Assembly (NCBI GenBank): GCA_963815325.1
Contig: CAWFGG010000001.1
Coordinates: 248,001 to 312,000, forward strand
DNA length: 64,000 bases
Reading direction: 5' to 3'
Source of the DNA: JABDII01 sp963815325
GTDB lineage: Bacteria; Gemmatimonadota; Gemmatimonadetes; Gemmatimonadales; GWC2-71-9
In this document: positions 16,792 through 25,240 of the stretch, one piece after another
How positions within the stretch are numbered: position 1 is the stretch's first letter
Layout of the letters: each line of letters begins with the position of its first letter
Position numbers and translations under genes: made by a program
Notes under the pieces: model-generated
Databases searched by the model: none
What the model was told of the DNA's origin: nothing
What the model saw: the letters and a program-made list of their open reading frames with translations, nothing else

Positions 16792-18462
16792 TCATTTCTT
16801 CTGGAATACAACCCGACCACCAACGACGGTGGCGCTGACCTCGACCTGTTCGATGCCGGCCGGTGGAATCGCCGTGAGATCATCGCTCAAGAGGACGAAG
16901 TCGGCGAAATATCCCGGGGCAAGCCGACCCTGCTCGCGTTCCCGGAAGACCTCGTACGCGTTGCCGGCCGTGTAGGCCGAGAGCGCTTCCTCGGCGGTGA
17001 TCTTCTGCTCCGGGACCCAGCCGTCGGGGTACCGGCCGTCGATGGTGCGACGCGCAACCGCGGCGTAGATCCCAAGCACCGGCTCGAGCGGCGCTACCGT
17101 CCAGTCCGACCCGAAGGCAAGCGGCGCTCCGGCATCAAGAAACGAGCGAAAGGCGTAGGTCGTCTTGATGCGCTCGGAGCCGATCCGCTTCTCGGCCCAC
17201 CGGCCGTCGTCGATCGCATGATACGGCTGGGCCGATGCGACGACTCCGAGCTGGGCAAAGCGCCGGAAATCATCGGGTCGGAGGTGCTGGGCGTGCTCGA
17301 CGCGGAAGCGCCGGTCGCGCGGCCCGTGGGCCGCCGCGACACTGTCGAAGATGTCGAGCAGGATGCCGATGGCTCGATCGCCAATCGCATGGATGGCAAG
17401 TTGGAAACCCGCCGAATCGGCTCCACCGATCCAGCGGCGCAGGCTGTCCTCCGGATTAGTCAGCGTCCCCGCCGTGCGTGGGTCGTCGCTGTACGGTTCA
17501 TCGAACAAGGCGGTAGAGCTGCCCAGTGATCCGTCGACAAATCCCTTGAGACCGGCAAGCCACAACCATCCGTCCGTCCCCGGTGTCCGGGCCAGACTAT
17601 CGGCAAAGGCCTGCCAGTCGGGCAGGGGATGGTAAAACGCCACCCTGAGGGTCAGCCCACCTCGCTCGCGGGCCCGGCGATAGGCCGCCCAGTTCTGCCA
17701 GCTACCGTCCATCTCCGAGATGGCGGTGACCCCCACGGCGGCCGCGTGGGCCAGGGCTCGGGCCAGTGCCGAGTCGCGCTGCGAGGGGGAGGCATCGGGA
17801 ATGGCCACCCACACCGGATCCATCGCGTTGTCTTTGAGCAGGCCCGTCGGCTCGCGGCTGTTCGGGTAACGAACGATGACCCCACCCGGGACATCGAGCG
17901 TCAGGGCCGTGACGCCGGCCAGCTCGAGTGCGCGACTGTTGGCGAGCCCCATGTGGCCATCCAACCGCGAGACGAAGACCGGGTTGTCCGGGGTGACGGA
18001 GTCGATCCAATCGCGGCGCGGGAGGCCGGCCTCGGGCCAGAGTTCGTGGTCCCAGTCGCCACCGGTGATCCACTCGCCGGGCTGGAGCCGCTCGGCGTAG
18101 GCCTTGATCCGGGCAGCGAATTCCGCAGGCGAGCCCGCGTCCCGCAGGTCCACGCTGGCAAGCTGGAACCCGCCACTCATGAAGTGGGTGTGATCGTCGA
18201 TGAGCCCGGGGACGACCAACCCCCCGCCGGCCTGAAGGACCTCGGTGGACTGATCGACGAGCGCCACGATGGCCGCGCTGTCGCCGACGGCCATGATGGT
18301 GTCTCCTCGAACCGCCAGGGCCTCCGCCCAGGGCTGAGTCGAGTCTCCGGTCCACACCCGGCCGAAGGCTGCGAGGGTGGCGCGGGGCGGAGGAGAGCAG
18401 CTAGCGAGCGTCGCTAGGAGTGCGGTAATTGACGCGAGTCTGGCATGGCGCCCGGTGATCAT
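16792..18462 (-). CDS. YtcJ-like amidohydrolase, predicted lipoprotein
   Basis: A 556-residue amidohydrolase family 3 member. A lipoprotein signal is present (ITALLATLASC, lipobox LASC, Cys about residue 22). Metal ligands are visible: GLIDDHTHFMSGG (HxH), GLKGFVDGSLGS, IHAIGDRAI, VEHAQHL and FGSDWTVAPLEP (final Asp). The C-terminal DFVLLSDDL and VVGGRVVF belong to the small beta-sandwich domain. It presumably hydrolyses an amide or related bond in the periplasm; YtcJ-like substrates are mostly unknown. The ATG overlaps the stop of the upstream small gene, so the two are coupled. Confidence 0.88.
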   Translation of the reverse strand: MITGRHARLASITALLATLASCSPPPRATLAAFGRVWTGDSTQPWAEALAVRGDTIMAVGDSAAIVALVDQSTEVLQAGGGLVVPGLIDDHTHFMSGGFQLASVDLRDAGSPAEFAARIKAYAERLQPGEWITGGDWDHELWPEAGLPRRDWIDSVTPDNPVFVSRLDGHMGLANSRALELAGVTALTLDVPGGVIVRYPNSREPTGLLKDNAMDPVWVAIPDASPSQRDSALARALAHAAAVGVTAISEMDGSWQNWAAYRRARERGGLTLRVAFYHPLPDWQAFADSLARTPGTDGWLWLAGLKGFVDGSLGSSTALFDEPYSDDPRTAGTLTNPEDSLRRWIGGADSAGFQLAIHAIGDRAIGILLDIFDSVAAAHGPRDRRFRVEHAQHLRPDDFRRFAQLGVVASAQPYHAIDDGRWAEKRIGSERIKTTYAFRSFLDAGAPLAFGSDWTVAPLEPVLGIYAAVARRTIDGRYPDGWVPEQKITAEEALSAYTAGNAYEVFREREQGRLAPGYFADFVLLSDDLTAIPPAGIEQVEVSATVVGGRVVFQKK

Positions 18463-18710
18463 TATCGAAGCCTCGTGAGTCGTCGTAGGGTCTCGAGCTT
18501 CTCCAGCGCGCTGCCCTTCTTCGATTCGGCGGCGGGTGCCACCGAGAACAGGTCGCGGATATCGAGCAAGATCTCGAAGAACAGCTGGTCCCGCATGTAG
18601 GAGTCGTCCAGCTCGGCCATGCGTCCGGGCAAGTCCTCCGCCTTGGCCCGCTCGTAGGACTCACGGTAGATGGTTTCGAGGTTCGTCAGGATTCGTTGGC
18701 GATCGCGCAT
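18462..18710 (-). CDS. Small helical protein of unknown function
   Basis: An 82-residue, charged, mostly helical protein starting MRDRQRILTNLETIYRE and containing EDLPGRMAELDDSYMRDQLFFEILLDIRDLF. I do not recognise a family. The ATG at 18710 is chosen because frame homogeneity begins there; the longer upstream frame looks non-coding. Its stop overlaps the amidohydrolase start (TAATG), indicating one operon. No signal peptide. Confidence 0.6.
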   Translation of the reverse strand: MRDRQRILTNLETIYRESYERAKAEDLPGRMAELDDSYMRDQLFFEILLDIRDLFSVAPAAESKKGSALEKLETLRRLTRLR

Positions 18711-18802
18711 CGGTGGACCGGAGATAGGGTTATGAGAAGATATCCCGGGGCGCGACGCCAGGTGAGCCCCGCAATCCCGGCGGGCTATGGAGACAATGGA
18801 AA

Positions 18803-18839
18803 CGCCGCGGTCCGGCCCCGGTGGGGCCGGACCGCGGCG
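18803..18839 (-). terminator. Strong hairpin terminator after the pilin operon
   Basis: A perfect 17-bp GC-rich stem (18803-18819 with 18823-18839) with a 3-nt loop lies just past the stop of the PilX-type gene. On the minus strand it is followed by TTTCC. It probably ends the minor-pilin transcript. Confidence 0.75.
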
Positions 18840-18858
18840 CGACTCCTCAAGTTGCCGA

Positions 18859-20013
18859 CTAATTCGGAGAGTAGATCTGCATCCAGGCCCGCTCCCCGAA
18901 CGGGCGGGCGGTAGCCGCAGCTCGGAGCGCGCGCGTGATGGCGCACGAAGAGAACTGGGCCAGGGAGTTCCCGCTGAAGGTAGACGGGTCAAGGTCAACC
19001 TGGCCGGCCATGATGCCGCCGTTGATGTGGCCACCAGTGCCGGTGCTCTTGACGCGGCCCCGTACGATGACTGGACCGTAGAACTCCACCCCGCCGGCGA
19101 GATCGAGGTCGCCATCCACCAGCAGGGTTCCTTGGGCTCGACCGCCATTCAGCTTGACATTGCCCGGGGCGTAGACGATCGGGAAGTAGTTGAAGCACGC
19201 TCCATAGGAGGTGCCGGACCACGGCTCACCCCAGTTCTTGAGGTTGCCCGTATCACACCGCCCGGTCCCGTCAAGTGTAGGCCCGAGGCCATTCTGAACC
19301 CCGGTGACCTGGAAATTGGCCATCGCCGCCAGCTCGGCGAAGGTCATCCCCCCGAAGTTGTTGAAGATGGTGGAGTCGATCGTCGCATCGCTTGTGACGG
19401 CCGGGGGGGTACCCTGAACGCAAGCGAGACCGGAGCAGTTGGCCCCCATTGTGGTGATCGTAGGGGCCGATGTGCGAATGCCCGGGACATTGGTGGGCGC
19501 GGCACAGCCGCCCCAGCCGCCGGGGATCCAGTCCATGCCGGTGGCTTCCGCAGACCCACCGATAGACATGGTCCCGTTCACCGTAATCGCGGCATTCATT
19601 TGGACCACCGGAATGATGAGCCGGGCAAACGTTCCCACCACCCGCTGAGCCATGACATTGCCGCCGGCGTCGGCCTTGGTACCCGCCGAGATGACCTGGA
19701 ACAGGTTGTCATTGAGCCGGGTCACCCGGTTCACGTACGAGGTGTTCCCTCCCATGGACACGCTGGGCAGCGTCATGGTGTCTCCCGTCGCCATAGCGTT
19801 GTAGATCGACGTATCCCAGTTGTCCAACACATCCACGAGCCCCGCCTCCGCCGCTTCGAACGACTGGGCCCCGGACATCGAGTTGAGTCCCGTCCGCTGC
19901 TCCAACCGCCCGGCATAGAAGGTTCCCGCCACGAGGGCGCCGATGACGACGATGGCAAACACGGCCATGACCAGCGCGATGCCGCGTTCATCGGAAAGTC
20001 GAGGGGTTCGCAT
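18859..20013 (-). CDS. PilX-type pilus assembly protein with long C-terminal passenger
   Basis: A 384-residue last gene of a minor-pilin operon. The N-terminus RGIALVMAVFAIVVIGALVAGTFYAG is the PilX-type membrane helix, which lacks the usual prepilin Phe-Thr-Leu-x-Glu pattern. After SFEAAEAG comes a long Gly/Asn/Thr-rich region with beta-helix-like repeats (NVKLNGGRAQGTLLVDGDLDLAGGV). Such regions are seen in pilus-tip or surface-exposed minor pilins. ATG 20013 has AAGGAG 8 nt upstream. It is followed directly by a strong terminator. Function in pilus priming or adhesion is inferred from context. Confidence 0.78.
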   Translation of the reverse strand: MRTPRLSDERGIALVMAVFAIVVIGALVAGTFYAGRLEQRTGLNSMSGAQSFEAAEAGLVDVLDNWDTSIYNAMATGDTMTLPSVSMGGNTSYVNRVTRLNDNLFQVISAGTKADAGGNVMAQRVVGTFARLIIPVVQMNAAITVNGTMSIGGSAEATGMDWIPGGWGGCAAPTNVPGIRTSAPTITTMGANCSGLACVQGTPPAVTSDATIDSTIFNNFGGMTFAELAAMANFQVTGVQNGLGPTLDGTGRCDTGNLKNWGEPWSGTSYGACFNYFPIVYAPGNVKLNGGRAQGTLLVDGDLDLAGGVEFYGPVIVRGRVKSTGTGGHINGGIMAGQVDLDPSTFSGNSLAQFSSCAITRALRAAATARPFGERAWMQIYSPN

Positions 20014-20044
20014 ATGTGTGACTCCTTCTCCTATTGGATGTCGC

Positions 20045-20908
20045 CTAGGGCTTAGGCGCGTTTCGCAATGCAATCATGGCCACGAGGCTGTCCTGGGCGA
20101 CCTGATGGGCCTGCCCCAGCCCCCGGCTCACCGCCGCTTGGGTAAGACCCCGAAGCGTCACCCGAATCGCCCGCACGGCGGTCGCCGAAGCGGTGGGGTT
20201 GCCGCTGCCATCGAAGTATTCGAGTAAGAATCCGTTGGCGGCGAGGGGGCCGAGTACCGGCTGGAGAGCAACCTCCCCGGCGCTCACCGACCGGGCGCCC
20301 AGCCAGGTTTGCCCCGCCGTGGTGTAAGACTCGAGCCGCATGACCTCGTAGGTTCGCACCGGACTCCCGACCACCACATCCACGATTCCATTCGGGGTCG
20401 CGGCCGAGATGTCGGCGAACGTAAGCGCGATGGCCGGCCGGCCGGCGCAGGTACTGGGCGCGACGCCGGTCAGCTGGCGATCGACCCAGAGGTCGTCGTT
20501 CGGGTCGGCGGGGTCCACCTCGGCAAAGATCAGGGCGCGATCGCGGTTGTTGTTGGTGTCGATGTTCCGGAGCCCGTAGTACGGCATGTCCGGCACATCC
20601 CAGAGCCGGATCTCCGTGGGTGACACCTGACAGGAAACGCCTGCACCGCGCATGGCGCGGTACTGGATCGCGTTCGCACCCATAACCTGCAGGTCCGAGG
20701 CAGTCGCGTTGATGCCCACCTCAGCCAGCTCGGAGGGCACGAGAAACGCTCCGGTCCGAAGACTAGACTGTAGGCCCACCCGCTCCGCTTGTTCGCGGGA
20801 TATGCGCTGGGTGTTTACCAGCATCCGAACCGTCGCGCCGCCCACGATGGCCATCATCACGACAACGACCATCAGCTCGACCAGGGTAAACCCGCGTGTG
20901 TTTCGCAT
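20045..20908 (-). CDS. PilW-type minor pilin
   Basis: A 287-residue type IV minor pilin with class III signal MRNTRG|FTLVELMVVVVMMAIVGG; Glu5 of the mature form is present. The PilW-like long C-terminal domain contains GLRNIDTNNNRDRALIFAE and a late FLLEYFDGSG. ATG 20908 is chosen because it gives the classic short leader; a GTG 12 nt earlier would overlap the upstream stop. It lies 2 nt after the PilV-type gene and 31 nt before the PilX-type gene, so one operon. Confidence 0.85.
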   Translation of the reverse strand: MRNTRGFTLVELMVVVVMMAIVGGATVRMLVNTQRISREQAERVGLQSSLRTGAFLVPSELAEVGINATASDLQVMGANAIQYRAMRGAGVSCQVSPTEIRLWDVPDMPYYGLRNIDTNNNRDRALIFAEVDPADPNDDLWVDRQLTGVAPSTCAGRPAIALTFADISAATPNGIVDVVVGSPVRTYEVMRLESYTTAGQTWLGARSVSAGEVALQPVLGPLAANGFLLEYFDGSGNPTASATAVRAIRVTLRGLTQAAVSRGLGQAHQVAQDSLVAMIALRNAPKP

Positions 20909-20910
20909 GA

Positions 20911-21285
20911 CTATCGGCACCGGAGGACGGTTTGCAGGGTATCGGTGTCGGTGCCGCCGGCCCGTGGGTACGTGACGATGGCACTAACGGCCCTACTCGT
21001 GCCGGCGCCCGGCACGATCCACGTTTCGGTGACACCGTTCGCCGTGACAGGGCCGCCGCTCGCGAAGCCGCCGGCGGTGCACGGGGGGTTGGTGGTGTTG
21101 GCAAACGCGCGGAGGGTTTCCAGGCGCCGAGTGGCGACTTCCATCGCCATGGTCGTGCGCCGGCCCTGTCCGATCATCCGCGTCGTCAAGGCCGAGGACC
21201 CCATCAAGGCGATGACGCCGACGGAGAGGACAACAACCGCCACCAGCACCTCAACGATCGTGAATCCTGCTGTGCTCTTGGTCAT
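20911..21285 (-). CDS. PilV-type minor pilin
   Basis: A 124-residue minor pilin with leader MTKSTAG|FTIVEVLVAVVVLSVGVIALMGSS, containing Glu5 and the PilV-typical GVIALMGSSAL helix. The C-terminal domain is short, with two Cys (PPCTAGG and VLRCR) that may form the disulfide loop common in pilins. The start overlaps the upstream FimT-type stop by 4 bp. Confidence 0.85.
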   Translation of the reverse strand: MTKSTAGFTIVEVLVAVVVLSVGVIALMGSSALTTRMIGQGRRTTMAMEVATRRLETLRAFANTTNPPCTAGGFASGGPVTANGVTETWIVPGAGTSRAVSAIVTYPRAGGTDTDTLQTVLRCR

Positions 21286-21725
21286 TTGGTCATCACCCGG
21301 CCGAATCCGCTGATCATGACGGTATCGGCGTGAGAGCCCTTGGCCAGCTCGATCATGCCGCCGCTTCGGCCAAAGCCGCGCGGGTCGACGGCGAGCATCG
21401 AGTCGGACGACGTCATGGTAACTCCGTAATCGTTGTACAGGTCCTGGACGGCAACGAGGGTGTCGAGGCCGCCGCCCGGCAGTGTGGCCGTGATCAACGC
21501 CGTGTTGCCGCTGATGCGCACGGCGGTCGGACGATTGGTAGTCATGGCATTGGCGCGGGCCTGGTTGTAGAGCGTGACCATCTCGGTCCTGGCCCCCCGC
21601 ACGTCATTCTGCTGCACCACCGAGCGGAACCGCGGCAGGGCGAGCAGCATCAGCCCTCCCATCACCACAACGACGATCAGCATCTCGCTCAGGGTGAATC
21701 CGGTCCGATTCTTAAGACCAGCCAT
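21282..21725 (-). CDS. FimT/GspH-type minor pilin
   Basis: A 147-residue pseudopilin, first gene of the minor-pilin operon. Prepilin motif MAGLKNRTG|FTLSEMLIVVVVMGGLMLLALPRF with Glu5. The GspH/FimT-like globular domain includes ARTEMVTLYNQARANAMTTNRPTAVRI, the characteristic helix followed by a beta-rich region. ATG 21725 is chosen to give a 9-residue leader. The 500-bp AT-rich region upstream presumably carries the operon promoter. Confidence 0.85.
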   Translation of the reverse strand: MAGLKNRTGFTLSEMLIVVVVMGGLMLLALPRFRSVVQQNDVRGARTEMVTLYNQARANAMTTNRPTAVRISGNTALITATLPGGGLDTLVAVQDLYNDYGVTMTSSDSMLAVDPRGFGRSGGMIELAKGSHADTVMISGFGRVMTK

Positions 21726-21850
21726 TTCATGTCCAGTTCGTTCGGTGTGTAAAAACTGCCCATGCCCAACCCGATGGTCTCCGCTTGGGCCACCCGGGGC
21801 GGGGCTCCCTTCCCTAATCAATCAGCACACCTCATGCCATGTCTAGATTG

Positions 21851-21872
21851 TTGTCTTACAATAACTTAGAAA
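21851..21872 (+). repeat. 22-bp direct repeat, copy 1
   Basis: TTGTC, then a variable middle, then TTAGAAA; 18 of 22 bases match the copy at 22045-22066. It includes the dyad TTGT-CTT-ACAA. It could be a binding site for a regulator of the adjacent pilin operon. Confidence 0.4.
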
Positions 21873-22044
21873 ACATGCCCGAATCGCGGCACCGGCATAA
21901 TGCTACACCCCCGCTGTCGCGATGATGCACCAGGTCAATGTGTGGATTGATTCAGTACATAGCTAGTGGACCACATGAGATCCTGCAATTCATAAAAATC
22001 ATACACTATAGGACCGAGAGACGTTGGATGAGATGGCTATAACA

Positions 22045-22066
22045 TTGTCGTGTAACAACTTAGAAA
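22045..22066 (+). repeat. 22-bp direct repeat, copy 2
   Basis: Second copy of the repeat at 21851-21872. Here the dyad is TTGT...AACAA. The copies are 194 bp apart, so they flank most of the AT-rich core. Confidence 0.4.
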
Positions 22067-22228
22067 TTCTCCGCCGGTATGGCACGCTGTCCAGGATGGT
22101 GGTTTTCAGGTGACGCGACTCCGATGCCCGGCGGGCTGCCCCGCCCGGCTTGGCCCAAGACCCTGTCGAGTTTGACGATCCCGGCCGCCGCTATCTTACC
22201 GCGACACCATCGCGGAGGGACACGAACC

Positions 22229-22747
22229 ATGCGACTCGCCGGCAAACACGTGCTGTTCTTCGCCGGGCCGCTCTATGAGGACCTCGAGCTCTGGTACCCG
22301 AAGCTGCGCCTGGAGGAGGAGGGCGCGGTCACCACGGTGGCCGGAACCGGGGAGAACAGCTACCAGGGAAAGCGGGGCTATCCCATCACGCCGGACACCG
22401 ACGTGCACCAGGTCGACCCGGGCACATTCGATGGGTTGGTCATTCCAGGCGGCTATGCGCCGGACATCATGCGGCGTTCAGAGCGGTTGCTTGCGGTCAC
22501 CCGGGCCATCTACCAGGCCGGAAAGCCGGTGGCCTTCATCTGCCACGCGGGATGGGTGCCGATATCCGCCGGCATCGTCCGGGGCAAACGGGGCACCAGT
22601 GTCGGGGCCATCAAGGACGATCTGGTCAATGCCGGCATGGTGTGGGAAGACAGCCCGGTGGTGGTCGACGGCAACCTCATTTCCTCACGCACACCGGCTG
22701 ACTTGCCGCACTTCGTCAAGGCCCTGATCACCTCCCTCGAGGACTGA
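22229..22747 (+). CDS. DJ-1/PfpI family protein (glutamine amidotransferase-like)
   Basis: A 172-residue DJ-1/PfpI superfamily protein. The nucleophile elbow is AFICHAGW with the conserved Cys; the upstream Glu is probably in LYEDLELWYP, and DGLVIPGGYAPDIMRR is the family glycine loop. The His after Cys is followed by Ala-Gly-Trp rather than the usual Gly-Pro, so protease or deglycase activity is uncertain. ATG 22229 has GGAGGG about 9 nt upstream. The next gene begins 8 nt after the stop. Confidence 0.88.
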   Translation: MRLAGKHVLFFAGPLYEDLELWYPKLRLEEEGAVTTVAGTGENSYQGKRGYPITPDTDVHQVDPGTFDGLVIPGGYAPDIMRRSERLLAVTRAIYQAGKPVAFICHAGWVPISAGIVRGKRGTSVGAIKDDLVNAGMVWEDSPVVVDGNLISSRTPADLPHFVKALITSLED

Positions 22748-22754
22748 CCGTTCC

Positions 22755-23078
22755 ATGTCGCTCGCCGAGATTCAACAGCGGGTCGATCGATGGATCGACC
22801 AGTACCAGATCGGGTACTTCCAGCCCCTCACCAACATCGCCCGCCTCACCGAGGAGGTCGGAGAGCTCGCGCGTGAGGTGAACCACCGCTTCGGTCAGAA
22901 GCCGAAGAAAGAAGAGGAGCCCCCGGGCGACTTGGGTATGGAGATGGCCGATATTCTATTCGTCATCGTCTGCATGGCCAATCGCGAGGGCATCGACCTC
23001 GACGCAGCGTTCGAGCGCATGATGGAGAAGGTCGAGCGGCGCGATGCAGACCGATGGGTCAAGAAGGAGAAGGAGTAA
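22755..23078 (+). CDS. MazG-like nucleotide pyrophosphohydrolase
   Basis: A 107-residue all-alpha NTP pyrophosphatase of the MazG type. Metal ligands follow the ExxE...ExxD pattern: LTEEVGELAREV and GMEMADILFVIVCMAN. The acidic/lysine-rich insert KPKKEEEPPGD lies between them. It likely hydrolyses a (d)NTP to the monophosphate in the cytosol. It sits 8 nt behind the PfpI-like gene and ends convergently with rsgA, 10 bp apart. Confidence 0.9.
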   Translation: MSLAEIQQRVDRWIDQYQIGYFQPLTNIARLTEEVGELAREVNHRFGQKPKKEEEPPGDLGMEMADILFVIVCMANREGIDLDAAFERMMEKVERRDADRWVKKEKE

Positions 23079-23088
23079 CCGGCGCCTA

Positions 23089-24000
23089 TTATTCCCAGGG
23101 CTTGGGTGCGGCTTCCACCTCACCGAGCAACACCAGGTAGCTCTGGTAGCGATCGTCCTGGATCGTCCCGTTTGCGACAGCCTCCAGGACGGCGCAATCC
23201 GGCTCGTGCAGGTGCCGGCAATCGCCGAAGCGGCATTGGGCCGTGAGGGGCCGAAATTCAGGGAAGCAGTCCGCCAACTCGCCTGGCTCGACACCCCAGA
23301 GCCCCACCTCGCTGAATCCCGGTGTGTCGATCACGAAGCCTCCCACAGTGAGCGGGATCATGACCGCCGACACGGTGGTCTGCCGGCCGCGGCGGATCTT
23401 GGCGCTGATCTCGCGCACGCGAAGTTTGAGACCCGCCTCGACCGCGTTCAGCAGGCTGGACTTCCCGGCTCCCGAGGGTCCGGTCACGACGCTGGCCCTG
23501 CCGAGCAAACCTTTGCGAAACTCCTCGATGCCTTGGCCGGTCGTGGCACTGGTCAGGTAGACCGGATAGCCGGCGGACCGAAAGCGTTTGGCCAGCGCCT
23601 CGCCCGGGGCCAGGTCGATCTTGTTGATCGCCACGGCGGCGCTCAGGTGATTGACTTCGGCGATCGCGAGGTGGCGGTCGAGGAGTTGGAGTACCGGCGC
23701 GGGGTCGATGGTCGCCGTCACCACCACCACCTGATCCACATTCGCCACGACCGGGCGGAGCCCCCGTCCTTCAGGCACGCGACGCGCGAGCACACTTCGG
23801 CGAGGCTCCACACCGGTGATAGCGTGAAGCCCCTCGCGCTGGCCTGCCTCCAAGGAGACAACGTCTCCGACCACAACCTTTGGCCCCTCGTCTTTGGCCT
23901 TCCCGCTCAGCACGGCGTGGACTGTACCACCGGCCGTCGCGATGTGATAGACCGAGCCGTCGCGCTCGAGCACGGTTCCGGTCAACGCGGCGATCACCAC
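23089..24000 (-). CDS. rsgA: Small ribosomal subunit biogenesis GTPase RsgA
   Basis: A 303-residue circularly permuted GTPase acting in late 30S assembly. In order: OB fold (GTVLERDGSVYHI), G4 INKID, G1 GPSGAGKSSLLN, switch region ISAKIRRGRQTT, G3 DTPGFSE, then the zinc-binding knuckle CRFGDCRHLHEPDC. The frame runs upstream without homology; GTG 24000 or 23997 fits where the OB fold begins. It overlaps the upstream gene's stop, so three genes (prodh, small protein, rsgA) form one overlapping minus-strand unit. Confidence 0.95.
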   Translation of the reverse strand: MVIAALTGTVLERDGSVYHIATAGGTVHAVLSGKAKDEGPKVVVGDVVSLEAGQREGLHAITGVEPRRSVLARRVPEGRGLRPVVANVDQVVVVTATIDPAPVLQLLDRHLAIAEVNHLSAAVAINKIDLAPGEALAKRFRSAGYPVYLTSATTGQGIEEFRKGLLGRASVVTGPSGAGKSSLLNAVEAGLKLRVREISAKIRRGRQTTVSAVMIPLTVGGFVIDTPGFSEVGLWGVEPGELADCFPEFRPLTAQCRFGDCRHLHEPDCAVLEAVANGTIQDDRYQSYLVLLGEVEAAPKPWE

Positions 24001-24311
24001 TCCCCTGGGGTGGTCGCGATGGCCTCGTCCAACGCGGCTTTCACGTCGAACAGTGACAGAGCCTTGAGACGCTCTTCCGCTTCTTCCCGTGTTCGGCCCC
24101 ACGCGAGATACTCGGTCTCCACGTGACCAACCGCGCTCGTGCCTTCCGGGGACCAACGAATGAAGAGAAGGGCCGCGCCGTAGCGACCGGTGCCGTCTGG
24201 CTCGTCATCGGTGAAGATGCCGACCGAATACGCCTGGTCGTCGCTGCCGTGAAACGCAGCGGCACGCCCATGCTTCTCCATATACCCGCCTAGTGTGACT
24301 TCGGGCTTCAC
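23994..24311 (-). CDS. Conserved small protein of unknown function
   Basis: A 105-residue protein with GYMEKHGRAAAFHGSDDQAYSVGIF followed by RYGAALLFIRWSPEG and a C-terminal helix. I do not know its function. The GTG at 24311 overlaps the proline dehydrogenase stop (GTGA) and is preferred; ATG 24281 is the alternative. It has no signal peptide and no metal motif. Its position between proline dehydrogenase and rsgA with overlaps at both ends suggests co-translation. Confidence 0.65.
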   Translation of the reverse strand: MKPEVTLGGYMEKHGRAAAFHGSDDQAYSVGIFTDDEPDGTGRYGAALLFIRWSPEGTSAVGHVETEYLAWGRTREEAEERLKALSLFDVKAALDEAIATTPGEW

Positions 24312-25240
24312 GAGCTCGGCCGCATCTCCCGCAGGATGTTGCCCACCATGAACGCCACATTCGATGGGCGTTCGGCCAGTCGCCGCATCAGATAGGGATA
24401 CCATTGGCTGCCGAAGGGGATATAGACCCGCACGCGGGCCCCGCTCTCACGCAGCTGCCGTTGGAGATCGCGGCGCACCCCGTACAGCATCTGGAATTCA
24501 AACCGGTCAGCAGCAAGCCCGTGCTGGGCCACGAAACCTTGGGCGTGACGAATAATGCGTTCGTCGTGCGTCGCGATCGCCGGGTAGTGTCCGTGGAGGA
24601 GCAGGCGTTCCATGAGGGTGATGAAGTTGGCATCGACATCGGCCTTCTTGGGAAAGGCCACGTCCGGTGGCTCGAGATAGGCACCCTTGCACAACCGGAC
24701 GCGAACGCCGTCTGCAATGAGGCGCTGGACGTCGTCTGCCGAGCGACGGAGGGCCGATTGGATGACCACGCCGGTGTGGGCTCCAAAGTGTGGGCCAATC
24801 CGACTGCGGTAGAAATCGAGCGTTCGTTGGGTGTAGTCGGAACTCTCCATGTCGATCCGCACAAACCCGCCGTGCTCCATCGCCTTGGACGCGATGGCGG
24901 ACACGTTCGCCGCGCAGAGGTCTTCGTCGATGTCGAATCCCATCTGCGTCAGCTTGACGGAAACGTTCACCTCGAGGTCGTTGGCTTTGAGCTGGCCGAG
25001 CAGTACCAGGTATTGATCGCGGGCGGCCTGGGCGGCCGGAGGGGCGTCGACGCTCTCTCCCAGGAAGTCGACGGTGGCTCCGATGGTCAGGTCCCGGAGG
25101 CTGAGGGCTACGGCCACGGCGTTGTCCACCGTTTCACCGGCCACGAACCGCGAGGCCATGCGCCAGGCCAGCCGGTTTCGGCGGACGAAGCGGTAGACTC
25201 CTCGGCGTTCAGAGAGCCAGAGCAGTCCTCGTCGCAGCAT
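24308..25240 (-). CDS. Proline dehydrogenase
   Basis: A 310-residue monofunctional PutA-type proline dehydrogenase (FAD TIM barrel), oxidising proline to pyrroline-5-carboxylate at the membrane. Seen: NVSVKLTQMGFD, FVRIDMESSDYTQRTLDFYR, VRLCKGAYLEP (conserved Lys), IATHDERII, EFQMLYGVRRDLQ and the C-terminal YIPFGSQWYPYLMRRLAERP motif that closes the active site. Length matches the 300-residue PutB-type enzymes of Gram-positive and other bacteria. No P5C dehydrogenase gene is adjacent. Confidence 0.93.
   Translation of the reverse strand: MLRRGLLWLSERRGVYRFVRRNRLAWRMASRFVAGETVDNAVAVALSLRDLTIGATVDFLGESVDAPPAAQAARDQYLVLLGQLKANDLEVNVSVKLTQMGFDIDEDLCAANVSAIASKAMEHGGFVRIDMESSDYTQRTLDFYRSRIGPHFGAHTGVVIQSALRRSADDVQRLIADGVRVRLCKGAYLEPPDVAFPKKADVDANFITLMERLLLHGHYPAIATHDERIIRHAQGFVAQHGLAADRFEFQMLYGVRRDLQRQLRESGARVRVYIPFGSQWYPYLMRRLAERPSNVAFMVGNILREMRPSS

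Larger units (their letters stand above)
21726..22228. other. AT-rich intergenic region upstream of the pilin operon
   Basis: About 500 bp, distinctly AT-richer than its surroundings (especially 21830-22070), between divergent transcripts. It contains a 22-bp direct repeat with 18 identities (21851-21872 and 22045-22066), each copy holding a TTGT...ACAA-type dyad and ending in CTTAGAAA. No gene is evident. It probably holds promoters for the pilin operon and the PfpI-like gene. Confidence 0.5.

Noticed and set aside
18787..20055. Plus-strand frame opposite the PilX-type gene
   Set aside because: Gly/Arg/His-rich translation typical of antisense of a high-GC gene; the minus strand has a pilin helix and a Shine-Dalgarno.
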